Positions 8,148 through 19,024 of a DNA stretch of 64,000 nucleotides are shown one piece after another. This DNA comes from Phytoseiulus persimilis (Eukaryota; Arthropoda; Arachnida; Mesostigmata; Phytoseiidae), in assembly GCA_037576195.1 (NCBI GenBank), contig JAQZDE010000054.1:1-64000 (forward strand), written 5' to 3'. The first letter of the stretch is position 1, and each line of letters begins with the position of its first letter. The notes under the pieces were generated by a model. That model searched no databases, had not been told where the DNA came from, and worked only from the letters and a program-made list of their open reading frames with translations. The translations under genes and the position numbers were made by a program.

Positions 8148-10718
8148 ATGAAGAGAGGGACCACGAAGATGGCAGCGAGAAGAAAGTCAAGGAAAAAAGC
8201 TAAAGTCAAGGAGAAGAAGATCATACCCAAAGAACGTCAGAAACTGCGAGATTCGGTGGTAACAGAGGCCACCGGGAGGCTCTCAACAAGTTTCGATTCA
8301 AGCATGGTGAATAGCGGATGCAGAATGAGGGTAGTTTTCGACAGTCGTCCCGGTGAGTCTGCGTTTCTGCATTTGCTCGATTGGTGAAGCTCGAGTCGTC
8401 TGCTGTTCTGATAGCACGAGGGTCTGAGCCACGAGCCCTTCCCTTCCTCTTGGTTGGTATTCCTCGGTTATAGTGCCATACATCGAGGAAAAACGTTCAT
8501 CTCCCGTGGTTTGTAGATCACGTTGTGATATATGAGCCAGATGAACTAGACAGCGGCGAGGAGGAAAATGCTAAAGACTTGAAAAACTTGAAGGACGTGA
8601 TCCGGATTTACGGGGAGTGAGTAATCTGTCCATCAACGAGAAACTTTCATGACTCCGAGAAGCAACTGAGCATTGGACCGAAGGAATCTAAGGAGAGTCC
8701 TCTTTCCATGAAGGGAGGTCGACTTTGCCAAGGCCCATTTGCAAATATTTCTCAGCCAAGTCTATGCCCCGGAGCTGTCAATGTCACCATACAAAAGCTT
8801 TGTGATGCGGCAAGCGTCGCTTGCAGCTTTCAGCATAGCTGCACGAATGAAGAGCAATCGACTTCAATATCTCGATATCCGAGATCACCTCGAGAACCTC
8901 GCCAGCCTTTTTGATTTCATGCAGATCAGAAATAAGGAAGCTTGCGGAGTGAGAGAAACCCTCGGCTGGAACGAATTGCGAGATGGCCTTTAGTTCGGAG
9001 ATCGCATCAGATGAATTGGGATTTTTTACTTGGAGCTTCGTGGGCACTGCTGCACTGATGGGATCCTGTTTTCTACCCAGTATCTCTCCATGCTGCTCTC
9101 GAGATTCATCGGCTTTATCGGACCCATCGCAGAAGTTTTGGAAGATCTCGCCGGAAAGCATGTCACAGACTGGAATCGACTCGAAGAGTTCTACATGGTG
9201 AGGTACGAAGATCTCGAGCTGGAATGTCAGGAGCATCAGGAAATGCTTCGTGTGCCCTTCTTGAGTGAATTCATCCACCCTCGTCTCTGCGGTGAGCATA
9301 CCCTGCTCCAATCATCATTATCGTAAGATCACACTCATTGCTCAGAATTGATTCCTTTTGTTACTGCGCTCATTACAGCGGTCGGCAACTCCAGCTCTGG
9401 ATTCAGTGTGTGGTACGGAAGTTCTGTTGAGATGTTCATGAAAACAGCTCATCGGAAGAGGATCGTGGATGCCCGTGTCGAGCGCTGTTCTCGCAACCGA
9501 AAGCTCCTGACCAACTGCACTCAGATCGGTTGCATGGCGAAACATCTGCTCATCGCTCAAGTCTACAGCTGTTTCCTATCAACCTCACACTATATGATCG
9601 TGATGGAGCACGTTGATGGGGTAACCCTCCATGAACTGGTTCAGTCGAGTACCACTCTCACAGCAAAGGTCTCAGCGATAATATTCGCGCAAATCTGCCT
9701 CGCAGTAGAATATCTTCACTACGTTGGTTTCATCCACCGAAACATTTGTGTGAGTTTCCCCTCCCGTTATCAGCACCGCGCTCCCGGATGAAATGCATGG
9801 ATGTTTTTGACTTCGCGTCGAGAACCTTCCCGCTGTCAGGAATGAGACGGTCAGAAAATGTCTCGGGAAGCTCTGTTCATAAATGATCTGAGACGTTGAC
9901 CCTCCTCCTTGAATAGCACAGTCCAACTGATTTTTCAACAATCTCATCAGTTCTCTGAAGTGAGATTCCCTACTTCCTAGGCTGACAACATCATGGTGAC
10001 GAAGATGTGCCGAGTCCGAATGATTGACTTTGCAAGTCTTAAAATGTGCTCAGGGATGTATTGTGTCAGGATGCTGCACACGTATCGGAAGAGAACGACC
10101 AAGGAGTTCAACGATCGGGAGGTCGTTGGTCCGTTGCACTTCAGAGCGCCCGAACTCTTGCGTCGTCATCCTTACGGACGAGCCATAGATTGGTGGGCCG
10201 TCGGCGTGGTTGCATTCTTGATGAAATTCGGCTACGTCCCCTTCAGAGGGAACACCGAAGCGGAGCTCATGACAGAAATCCTCAGTGGAAACATCCAAGC
10301 TAGCCTCGAGAGTTGCAGGTCATCGGAAGAGCGGGAAGACGCATCCAAGCCTGGCGAGTTGCAAACGACAGGACACCTCTACAACAACCTCATCCAACGC
10401 CTCCTCAAAGTCAGAGTCAACCGTGGGTATTGCTCCAGCAGATATTTGCAGGGTATCTTGCATAACACTTACCTCATATTATCCCTGGGATATTGCACTC
10501 CATCCAAAGTTCGGCTGAATTCCAAAACCTATGAGGATTACCGGCGGCATGACCTCTTCGAGCAATTGAACTGGGAGTCACTAGAACGTGCGGAAGAAAT
10601 CCTTCTGGTACCCCGCGTCTCGGAAATCTTGGAGAAACCTGCCGAGAAGGGGGCGGTGGAATCTACAGACAACACGGCCATCTGCACCGATTTCGGAACC
10701 CTCAAGGCTGAGTATTGA
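8148..10718 (+). CDS. MAST/Greatwall-like AGC pseudokinase
   Basis: The model has six phase-consistent exons: 8148-8352, 8517-8616, 8756-8948, 9081-9291, 9346-9749 and 9981-10718, giving 616 residues. Further 5' exons are possible. The C-terminal half follows the AGC kinase fold. It has a degenerate glycine loop (GNSSSGFSVWYG), a lysine position (MFMK), the linker VMEHVDGVTL, the catalytic loop HRNICADN, then IDFAS, the APE equivalent RAPELL, IDWWAVGVV and a tail with DLFEQLNWESL. KEFNDREVVG before the APE motif resembles MAST kinases. The catalytic Asp of HRD is Asn, the loop Lys is Cys and DFG is DFA, so phosphotransfer is unlikely. The N-terminal half is basic, then acidic (YEPDELDSGEEEN), and not recognised. 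The family call is by eye. Confidence 0.65.
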
Positions 10719-11359
10719 AATGTTCACTCATTCTCAAGCTGTAGAATCTCCTTCGCGGCGTTTGTTGTGAATGTCCCCATTGCGCGTTCCAGGACTGCTC
10801 CAAACAATTTGCCCTGTATACATTCAACAGTACCGCCTTTCTGAGGGTTCAAGATGCATTTTACAATGGGGAAACGGTGAAAGCAGAAATGCTACATGAG
10901 CGGGTAGAGCTCATAGGCACATTCAGCGACAACGGGCCGTACAAATTTCAGGAATGGTACAAATCCACGAGACTCTGATCGGGCAACTTGTGTTGCAAGG
11001 AGTCGTAGATCTGATGCAGGCCCGGATCGGTAGGAATTTCGCATATCCATGTTTAGTTTGGGAATAAATAGCGCTGTACATCGAACGATTGGGTTCGATG
11101 ATGGGTACAAGTTGTGTCGAAGCTTCGTTCATGGAGGTTCAATGTGGTCGTACGAATCATCGTTGGAAAGTTGTCGTTCGTTGTCCTGCATTCAACCGAG
11201 AGCGCGAGGCGGAACTGCTCTGTCGGAAAAATGAAAGTGTCGAATCCTCGGACTTGAATCGTTGATCCATTCGTTAACTCCGCTGGCATATCCGCATATG
11301 GATATTGCGCGCAATCCCTGCGTGATCTGCGGAATGTACCGGTGAAGGTTTCCGTTGGT

Positions 11360-11530
11360 CAATCGATAATTCCAATTATTTCCACTAATCGATGCAGAAA
11401 ACGGTTGAAATTATCGAGAGTTGGAATTGTCGAGGTTGGAATTATCGGGGCTGCATATCAAGTTGAAATAATCGAGATTGGAGCCCGACCGGTTGAAATA
11501 ATGGAGGTTGAAATAATGGAGGTTGTACTG
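11360..11530 (+). repeat. Degenerate 15-18 base tandem repeat
   Basis: The motif GTTGAAATAATCGAG and relatives recur about eight times with drift: GTTGAAATTATCGAG, GTTGGAATTGTCGAG, GTTGGAATTATCGG, GTTGAAATAATCGAG, GTTGAAATAATGGAG (twice). The array is imperfect, with short unrelated inserts. It has no coding sense that I can see. It could be an old minisatellite or the subterminal repeats of a DNA transposon, where short transposase-binding motifs are commonly repeated. Confidence 0.6.
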
Positions 11531-12035
11531 TTTAATGGGATACTCCGAATGGAGCGGGATGCATACAGTTGCCGGAGTTCGGATTCCACTGCATGAAATT
11601 TTCTGCAACGTGATGAGCGTCTTCATATAAGTTTTCGCGACGATTTTTATCGAATGGGGCCGACAAAGCGTGTCGAAATGGACGGGTACGATTATGAGTG
11701 ATGAGATGTGTGCGTCGATAAACACTCGTGTCTGTCGCGAAAGAGAGTCAGTATCGGTCAAAGTGTTGTGACGGACCCTCACATCCGCCGAGAGCCCATC
11801 CTCCGAGAGCCTTCCCACCGTGGAAAGATTTCAGTCTCCCTAAACGGGAATGCCGGGCATCTGCAATATATTTTGCTTGTATCCCGCGGAACAGTGTTCC
11901 AAGAAGAAACTCATTGATGATGGTTCCAGGAACAGAGATGCGCCATCACAGCGATACCTCAGATCAGGGCCCACAGTAGTACCGCGAAATCTCATGTAGA
12001 TCGAATCTGTATTTGCGAGGAAGAAGATATCGGAG

Positions 12036-12680
12036 TTGATTGTCATAGGGAGTGGGCGCGCTCGAGCAAATCGGCGAGCTGCGTGGAAGGCAAATGTGGC
12101 TACAGCGATGGAGTTTCCGCCCTGTACTGAGTTCTGCAACGCCGGAGAATGCAGTGGAGGAACCGTACGGGCATCCAAGAGTTGTACGACACGAATCTTA
12201 GTTCTACCATGTAACCGCGTGTCGGGCTCTGAGAGCGCTGCAGATCAAATCATGCTGCTGAAACCCTCGACCCACCGAAGTCTCGCTGCGAACAGAACGT
12301 CTTCAACCGTAGAAACAAAATCAACATCTGTCGACGCTCGACCGGGTCCCAGTGGGGTCACCGACCACCAGCTTTGCCATGCGCGAGGAGAACTCATAGA
12401 CAACCTCAATCGTCTCTCACATGGCCCTGGCACAGCTCTCACCTCCCCATCATCAGAGCCCCCGAAATTCCAGCCGTGTGCTCGCTATCATCCAAATCCC
12501 ACTGCGAATGGTTTGCCACCCATCCTGATTCCGGGAGACCCGGTCCTCTTTAATTGGAAATGTGGGATTTGCAGATCGACTCTGATCTCTGGAAGGGGTG
12601 AATTCTGGCAACAGACGGAATGTGTCGAGTTGCATGGAAACGCGGACGAAACTCCTACCGAGAGCCGTTTCGAGTTCTGA
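12036..12680 (+). CDS. Unrecognised 214-codon open frame
   Basis: A single open frame begins with an in-frame start near 12036 and ends at TGA 12678-12680. The product is rich in Ser, Thr, Pro and Cys. It has scattered cysteine pairs, such as CTEFCNAGEC near the start and CGIC near the end (WKCGICRST). No domain is recognised and no flanking exons could be placed. It could be a real exon, a decayed transposon fragment or chance. Confidence 0.2.
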   Translation: MIVIGSGRARANRRAAWKANVATAMEFPPCTEFCNAGECSGGTVRASKSCTTRILVLPCNRVSGSESAADQIMLLKPSTHRSLAANRTSSTVETKSTSVDARPGPSGVTDHQLCHARGELIDNLNRLSHGPGTALTSPSSEPPKFQPCARYHPNPTANGLPPILIPGDPVLFNWKCGICRSTLISGRGEFWQQTECVELHGNADETPTESRFEF

Positions 12681-13243
12681 ATGTCACCAGGACACGTTGA
12701 CGATATTTCATGCGGGTCGTTATGATTCCTCGGACAACGACAGGACTCTATCGAATCAAGGTATTTTTCTCTGTCGTTGTTGAACTGCTCAATAAAGTCC
12801 AAGTTTACCTTGCACCTCGAGCTGGAGGAGTCTCGCAATGCATGACCAGAGGACACCAGGATCCAAATGGGTTGAAAGATTGACACGCTCCGTGACTAAA
12901 GTCGCTGCTGTGCGTCTTCGGGGGAGCCTCGGCAGATCAATCTGGCAGCATCTGATATAACTGATGCACTCCTCGCTTTCCCTGTCACGATACCTTTCCG
13001 GACATGGCAGATGTTGTGATCTTTCCCACGTAACAATCACTTCGTCTACGCCGCAGTCGAGTTCTGCTGTGGTAGAGTGGATCCAGTGTTCCCTTATTAC
13101 TGAAAATTCCACGGAGCATTTTCCGCTCAATTCCGCGGAACCAAGCCCCGAAAGGAGTCCATTCGCTTGTTGTTGCTGCGTGATTTGTCTTCATGGATCG
13201 CGCTCAGTTTGCATCGCAACCTGGGCATTCGAAGGACCCGGAG

Positions 13244-13330
13244 CAGTGGCTCTCAACCGGTTTGGCGCCAAGCGTCTCCGTGGGGGGCGCGAAGCCTCCA
13301 GGTTTTCCTGGAGCGAGTATTGGAATCCTT
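13244..13330 (+). mobile_element. Terminal fragment of a hAT-type element
   Basis: The sequence starting CAGTGGCTCTCAACCGGTTT matches the typical 5' end of many hAT elements (CAGTGGTTCTCAACC). It is followed by a GC-rich run (GTGGGGGGCGCGAAGCC). No matching inverted end or 8-base duplication was found nearby, so the other end is lost or too diverged. It probably marks a truncated non-autonomous copy. Confidence 0.4.
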
Positions 13331-15379
13331 GAATGATTACGAGGGGACAGGAGGTCCGAGAAAGTTATCCTGAGGTCTCCTGGAGTCGTCTCAATCAGTG
13401 GGGAACCTCCCGGCACATGCGAGAAGCGCTCCGACTTCCGTCTGCCGTAGATGGAGCCATTTTGTGGGGCTTCTTCCGCTTTCTCAGCGAACGGTTCAAA
13501 CGGCTTGTTCCTTGGGAATGCTTTCTTCGCCCTGGCCGCGCAAACCAGGTCTTCCCTCCTGACAGGTTTTGGTTCCAGCAGCGACATTCACATTCGCTTT
13601 GTTGGTTGCTATTGTGCCGGTATCAACTACCGAGAGCCCAGGCTCAGGATCACGGTTTATCCGGGTACATAATCCGGTAAAATACCGGGTGATTGCTGTA
13701 AGCTGAGCCACGATCAGGGTCTACTTCTGGCCATAATTCAGCCGATAATGGATGTGTATTGGATCTGCTTTTCTCTTTCGATAGCTCCTCAGAAGGCATC
13801 TTCCAGTGCTTCCACTTTTTTCCGAACTCCAAATTCGACTCGAAATTGATCAGAGCTTTTTAAAATGTGCTCAACTCGTCTCTCATTCCTCTTCAATATG
13901 CCCCAGTTGGCGATCGGGTCCAGCGCGAACTCTAAGAACTCGAAAGAAATCAGACTTCACCGATGATCATAGAAACGCACTGTCTGGGTAATTTGATGTT
14001 CGATCGGTACAGGGTCGGTATGTTGAATCAAAACCCACGAGTTTTCGGCTACTCTGCTCTTGCTGCCGGGAGGAGCCTTCGGAATGGCTTCCTCAGTGAG
14101 CCACGGGCGATTTTGGGTGGAGGGATCAGAATCACGGGGCGGGGCGAAACTGTATTTTCTCCGAGTTTCTTGAGCACGCACTTGAGTCGGACCCCTTACT
14201 CAACCCAATACGAGAACCCCAAAGGGGCAAGAAGTGGCGCTTCTGCCTCTGTCGGAGTCGCAGACACAGCTTCAACCCAGCAATTGTGGGAGATGTTGCA
14301 AAATCGAAATCAAAATATCGGAGGGGGCGCGATACGAGGGGAGAGCAAGATTCTGGGTGACCTATGAGGCATAGTTTCAACGGGTGTTCGGCCCATTTCA
14401 TACCATGTAGCTTACATATACAAACTTTTTCTTGGTGTCATCAACAACACTTGGGCGGACAATGCTGGAGACTATGTTTGCTTGTAATTGATTGAATAGA
14501 GGGGGGGGGGGGGGCGGTCCGCCCCGGGCGGCACTTTCCGGAGGAGGCATTGTCATCATTTCCTGTCACGAGTTCCGGCATCAATAGAAAACTTCACGGT
14601 TGCGAGGAAGCTACGCATCAAGATTTCAGTTCAATTTCGTCGTCTTTCAAGACCCCTCTCTCTAAACCGTTGACTTACGATCAGAGCCAAGGCGTAGAAA
14701 CCTAGGCAGAGCCGTTTACTGATAGTTTCGCGTGGTGACGTAGCCGTTCGTTTGTCAATCAAGTTGAGAGAGTCAACAAGAAAGTTCAGTTGGACATGTA
14801 ACGCGTCAAGGAAAGCGAAGGAAAATGAAGAAACAAAGGGGTAGTTTCCTCAAGTACTTGCATCCCATGGCTGAAGCTTTCAGGAATGCCAACGCGTCAG
14901 CTGCCGGGGATACCCGTAACGCATCCTCCGAAAACCTCACCCACTAATACTGCAGACCAAAGTACCAACGAACTGGTGTCAAACCCGGAATTCAAGATCG
15001 AAAGAACTAGACTCAAAAGTTCGAATAATTCTGCTGAGTCTGGAGAGAGGAAACGAATCGTAGACGGAGGCCCACTCAGCGGCTCAACAGCCTTGCCATC
15101 CTCTCAGTCGAGCACCAGCTGACGAAGAAGCTCGACTTCAAGAGCGTCATCCAAGAGTTCGCGGAGAACAGTAGTACTTTTTCCTAAGCGGAGTTTGTAA
15201 CGAAGAATGAAAGGAAAGAGAAAAAAAAGGTCTCTCATTGTCCAAGCATCCACGTCGCGAGAGATGGAAACTTTCCCAATAATCATACCAGGGCTAAGTA
15301 GACTTGAGTTTGCTGACACTGACGAAGCTGCTTCCAAAAATGTGATGCGGATAACGTCAGGGGGAATCAGTGGAGGGGC
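13331..15379 (+). other. Stretch with transposon remnants and no clear gene
   Basis: The most visible item is a run of about 14 G at 14502-14515, followed by GGTCCGCCCCGGGCGGCACT. This resembles the GC-rich inner end of the element at 6158-7462 and is probably a broken copy. The rest has only short open frames on both strands. Confidence 0.4.
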
Positions 15380-15438
15380 GGCATTTCCCAAGTCGGGCGG
15401 TTCTGCCCCGGGCGACACTAGGTAGTTGCACGCCACTG
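15380..15438 (+). mobile_element. 3' end of an element related to the one at 6158-7462
   Basis: The block GGGCGGTTCTGCCCCGGGCG is followed by ACACTAGGTAGTTGCACGCC and ends in ACTG. It resembles the right end of the nanos-inserted element and the reverse complement of CAGTGGCGTAACTAG. It is a third trace of the same family in the window. The matching left end is not obvious. Confidence 0.45.
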
Positions 15439-16329
15439 CTCTTGAGACTTTCTTCGAGCAAGACCAGCATCACCTCTGGCCTTATAGCAGAGCCCTCCAT
15501 GGGTACCTCAATTCAAATAAGTCCCATAAAGTCTAATCCGGCAACGAAGTCATGATCAAAGTTCACACCAAAGCAACTCAACGCACGCGCAGCGGATGGT
15601 GCGCAATTCTATCACCAGGGTGGATTGAGGAGTTAATCCACGATCATGACCGCGAGGAGGTGTCTTATCGTGCTGCCGCTCGGTCGCAAATGATCAAGGG
15701 AGAAGAAGTGCCTGGTCGATCTCAATGCGTATCCCCTACATCAGTCACTGATTCAGGGACTAGCGCTGGGAAGCTGGGAAACCCATTTTTCTCGAATCTT
15801 CGACCTCTCTAGAAAAAAAACACAGGCCCATTCGAGACGATCAACTGCGGGCCTGAGCATAGCCCACCATGGACTACAAAATGGGCACTTTCTCATCCGA
15901 ATCTGGGTATTACTTTTCCCTCGTGAGCTTGAGTGACTGAATGAGACCTAGCCGTCCCATTGAAGCCCCCTCCCAGTTTTCACAAGTTTCGGTGAGTTCT
16001 ATCGCAGTTGGCAGCTAATTAATAATTTTATGACGGCTCGCAGCCGAACCAGAAATTCACAGTGGTTTTCAGCCGAACTAGAGCTTTATTGCTGTCTTTA
16101 GCGAAACTGAATCTCTCCAGAAGAACAATGACGTCAGGAACGCGTTCTCAGCATTTGGTGAAAACAAGCTCCTCGCGTTCTCTCAGAAATCCTTCCGGTC
16201 CGCAGAACTCATCCACAAAATTTGGTTTTTGCCTGCATTCGATAGTGTTCGCTCAATTTTGGTGAGCACTCTTGAGGCCCAGTTCGATCGGAGCATGTAC
16301 ATACGATAAGAATATACGCACAGCGATTC
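15439..16329 (+). other. Stretch downstream of the lipase gene
   Basis: No gene was recognised. There is a short internal echo, CTCGCAGCCGAACCAGA and TTTTCAGCCGAACTAGA at about 16037-16083, which looks like a small direct duplication. The stretch probably contains the lipase 3' untranslated region on the minus strand. Confidence 0.4.
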
Positions 16330-18957
16330 TTACTCTTTTGGAATTATCCGATTCATGAAGTAGACGGTTATTCGCGCATCCTTGGCGAGCTTCAGGTTGG
16401 TGTTTCGGTCGAGACTTATCCATGTCATTCGAACCGTTCTGAGTTGCGGTCGGATGGTGGCAACCACGCCGATGACCCATGCTTGGGGAGAAGCCTCTGG
16501 CGATTCGTTCCGACGCGAGATCCGCGAATGTCTGAAAGAGATCTCCCTCAGATATCACTGTTCACCCAATAAGGCAATGGATACGTCCTCCTGAAGCTCA
16601 GCATCTTCCGCTTCCCTCAACAAACCCGTCGTGAAGCAAAGTTCGAGGACTGAGCTTTCCATCGATGTCCTCGAAAATAAAAGTGATTTGCGCCTCGGTC
16701 ACATCGCTTTCTCTTGACAACCGCAGGCGGATCTCGAGTTGATGCACTGAAGGCAAGAATCAGTAAAAAGTGTTCTTGAGAGAATAAAGATGATTAAATC
16801 GATCAGGAACGGTTCTGATTCCGTGCATATGAGGGGCGAATCAGGCTCACTACAGTATGGAGGTCCAACATTGGTCAGTATGAAGAAACGTTTGGGCCAG
16901 CCATGTGAATCTTTGAACCGTCGATAAGCCTTTCCGCCTTCACCAAGCTGATAGCAGTCTGCTGTATCTGAGCCGCAGTCTGTACAACGACCTGCTCGTG
17001 GTGTGAATCATAAAGTTTTGTCAACTCGCAGAAGAATACTGACTATTAAACCAAATTGATCTCAACCCCGAAAACTCACTCCCGTACCGTGAAGGAAGTT
17101 CGAGAAGTTGGAGCATCGATAGGCAACCGGCGTACAGTTCTCATCTCGAGAGAAAATTCCACCTGTCAATCTGGAATCTCGGGATTTCAAGCTCACAACA
17201 CCAATTGCGCCAAGTTTCTCAATGGTAAGAGATTTTACTGTCAACCCTCGAACCGATTCGTTCTCCTCGCTACAAGTGGTATGAACTCAAGAGAATAAGT
17301 CCATGAGTCGGAAATGGATGGACGGTAAGATGAGAATCATTACCTGACCACGTACTGGTGGCGACAAACGATGACATCTCTAGCCAGCAACAGTGGGTTC
17401 GTCTCGTTCATTGTTTTGCGTGCCACCCTCGCAGGTTCCAGGGTCATGCATGAAGGTTGTTCCATGCCACCATTAACATACACATCCACATGTCCCACGG
17501 GATCCCACATTCCAAGCCCTGCGAGTCAGCAAATTTATTTGGATGCTCCAGAGGAGAATCTGAAAACGAATGATCGTAGATGACCCATATCATCAGCTGA
17601 CCGTCGACCGGCAAGGGGAAAAACACCCTAGCGTCAGTGTGAAGACATTCGACAAACTCGCCGTCCGTGGGATCGATGCGTATCTCGGGCGATCCTCCTT
17701 GGAAGAATGGGCTCGCGGGATCAAGAGCTGCAAATTAATCCAACTGACCGAGATGTCCGAGATATTAAATCAAGCTGATTTCGTCTGGGTAGCAACATCT
17801 TTTCGAGTGCGGGCGTGAGCTTCATGCATATCGGGCGTTTGGCACCCTTTGACGGTTCGACATTCAAAGTCGCCCCAAGTCGACACTGTTGGCGTCGACG
17901 AACGAGCCGGCGTTGTCATCACCGCATTCATTCGAAGAAAGTTTGATTTTCAACTCACCGGTTAATCTGTATAGACCCGGCACTCTCTGTCCAGCGTAGC
18001 CGATGATGTGGCTGCCCAAGCTGTGACCCAGAAGGTGGATGCTCGATTTCGAGAAATCGTAATACTTCTGAATAGCCGACGAGAAACGAATGCATTCAGC
18101 CGTAGAATCATCGAGTGGCCTCGAGAATCTCGTCATACCCGCTTGAAGTGACTCACCAGAATTTTTTCTATGAGCTGTGCGATCTCTGCACCCACTATGC
18201 GGGTGTTGGCGGTTGCCGTCCAATATCCAGTGACACTCCCTTTGCTCCAGTCCACGAAAATGAAATTGCAATCTTGAGCATCGAGAAAACTGTTCTTGAT
18301 CATCTATTGGATTTAAAGGCTATTTTCACACCTGGAAGTACCGGCTGAATACATACTTGACCGGGGAGTTGAGAACCATACCAACTAGAAAAACGAATCA
18401 TACCAGCTGAGTTTTATCCATGGTGACAAGTTGCATGTAGCCATGAGAGAAGACGACGAGTTTCTTATCAGGGTTGAAGTTCGTTTGCTTCAGCATCGTT
18501 CCATTGATGGCATTATGCGGGAGACGATCAGGTTTGTGGCGATTCGCGCGAGTGAAGAGTAAAAACTTGAACGCATCAAAGATTTATCTTGAATTTAATG
18601 CCAAATGCTCAGCAATACGCTTCGAGAGCTGGGCACACAACTACATGGACTCAGCATAGAGAAGAAAATCCCTACCGTGGTCTGAATTTTATCCCGATCC
18701 CAAGGTAGCACGCTGGCTAGATTCCTGAGGGCGCGAGGGTCAGAAAAAGGACCACCAGTGCTGAGGCAACCGAGGCTCCCGTAGCATCGCGTCAAGTTGA
18801 GCGTGTCGGTTCTCAAACAGAGAGCGCCTGGTTGCGGAATTCCCAACGTTTGAGAACGCTCCATTGGAACGAATTCCCGTCTGAGGCGAATCAATCCCAA
18901 TGAAGTATGCAACTTACCGAAAATAATCATGAGCTGGAAGCCCTTCGCTGCAGCCAT
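16330..18957 (-). CDS. Secreted pancreatic-type lipase with PLAT domain
   Basis: Extracellular ester hydrolase of lipids. The model has eleven exons (18957-18918, 18827-18676, 18565-18404, 18303-18157, 18067-17959, 17727-17602, 17518-17344, 17170-17088, 16991-16851, 16746-16626, 16531-16330), every junction in phase, giving 485 residues. This is close to the family's usual 450-500. It begins with a signal peptide (MAAAKGFQLMIIFGALC). It then shows CYGSLGC, the oxyanion segment VVFSHGY, VDWSKGS, the nucleophile elbow GHSLG, ALDPA with the catalytic Asp, a lid segment after HTDA, and GHVDVYVNGG with the catalytic His. Paired cysteines follow (CTPVAYRC; CTDCGSDTADC) and then a C-terminal PLAT-like beta sandwich. 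The triad is complete. An earlier ATG at 19017 is in frame but would delay the signal peptide. Substrate (triglyceride or phospholipid) cannot be told. Confidence 0.85.
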
Positions 18958-19024
18958 TCGCTTCTCAGGCGGACAATAGGAAACATTGAAACAAAAATGA
19001 CTCCTTTGTCGTTCCATTTCGAAT

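Larger units (their letters stand above)
10719..13243 (+). other. Gene-poor stretch after the pseudokinase
   Basis: No recognisable gene was found. It contains the degenerate short repeat at 11360-11530 and an unrecognised open frame at 12036-12680. The minus strand at 12490-13130 also has medium open frames, but no family motif or coherent splice model emerged. Confidence 0.4.
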
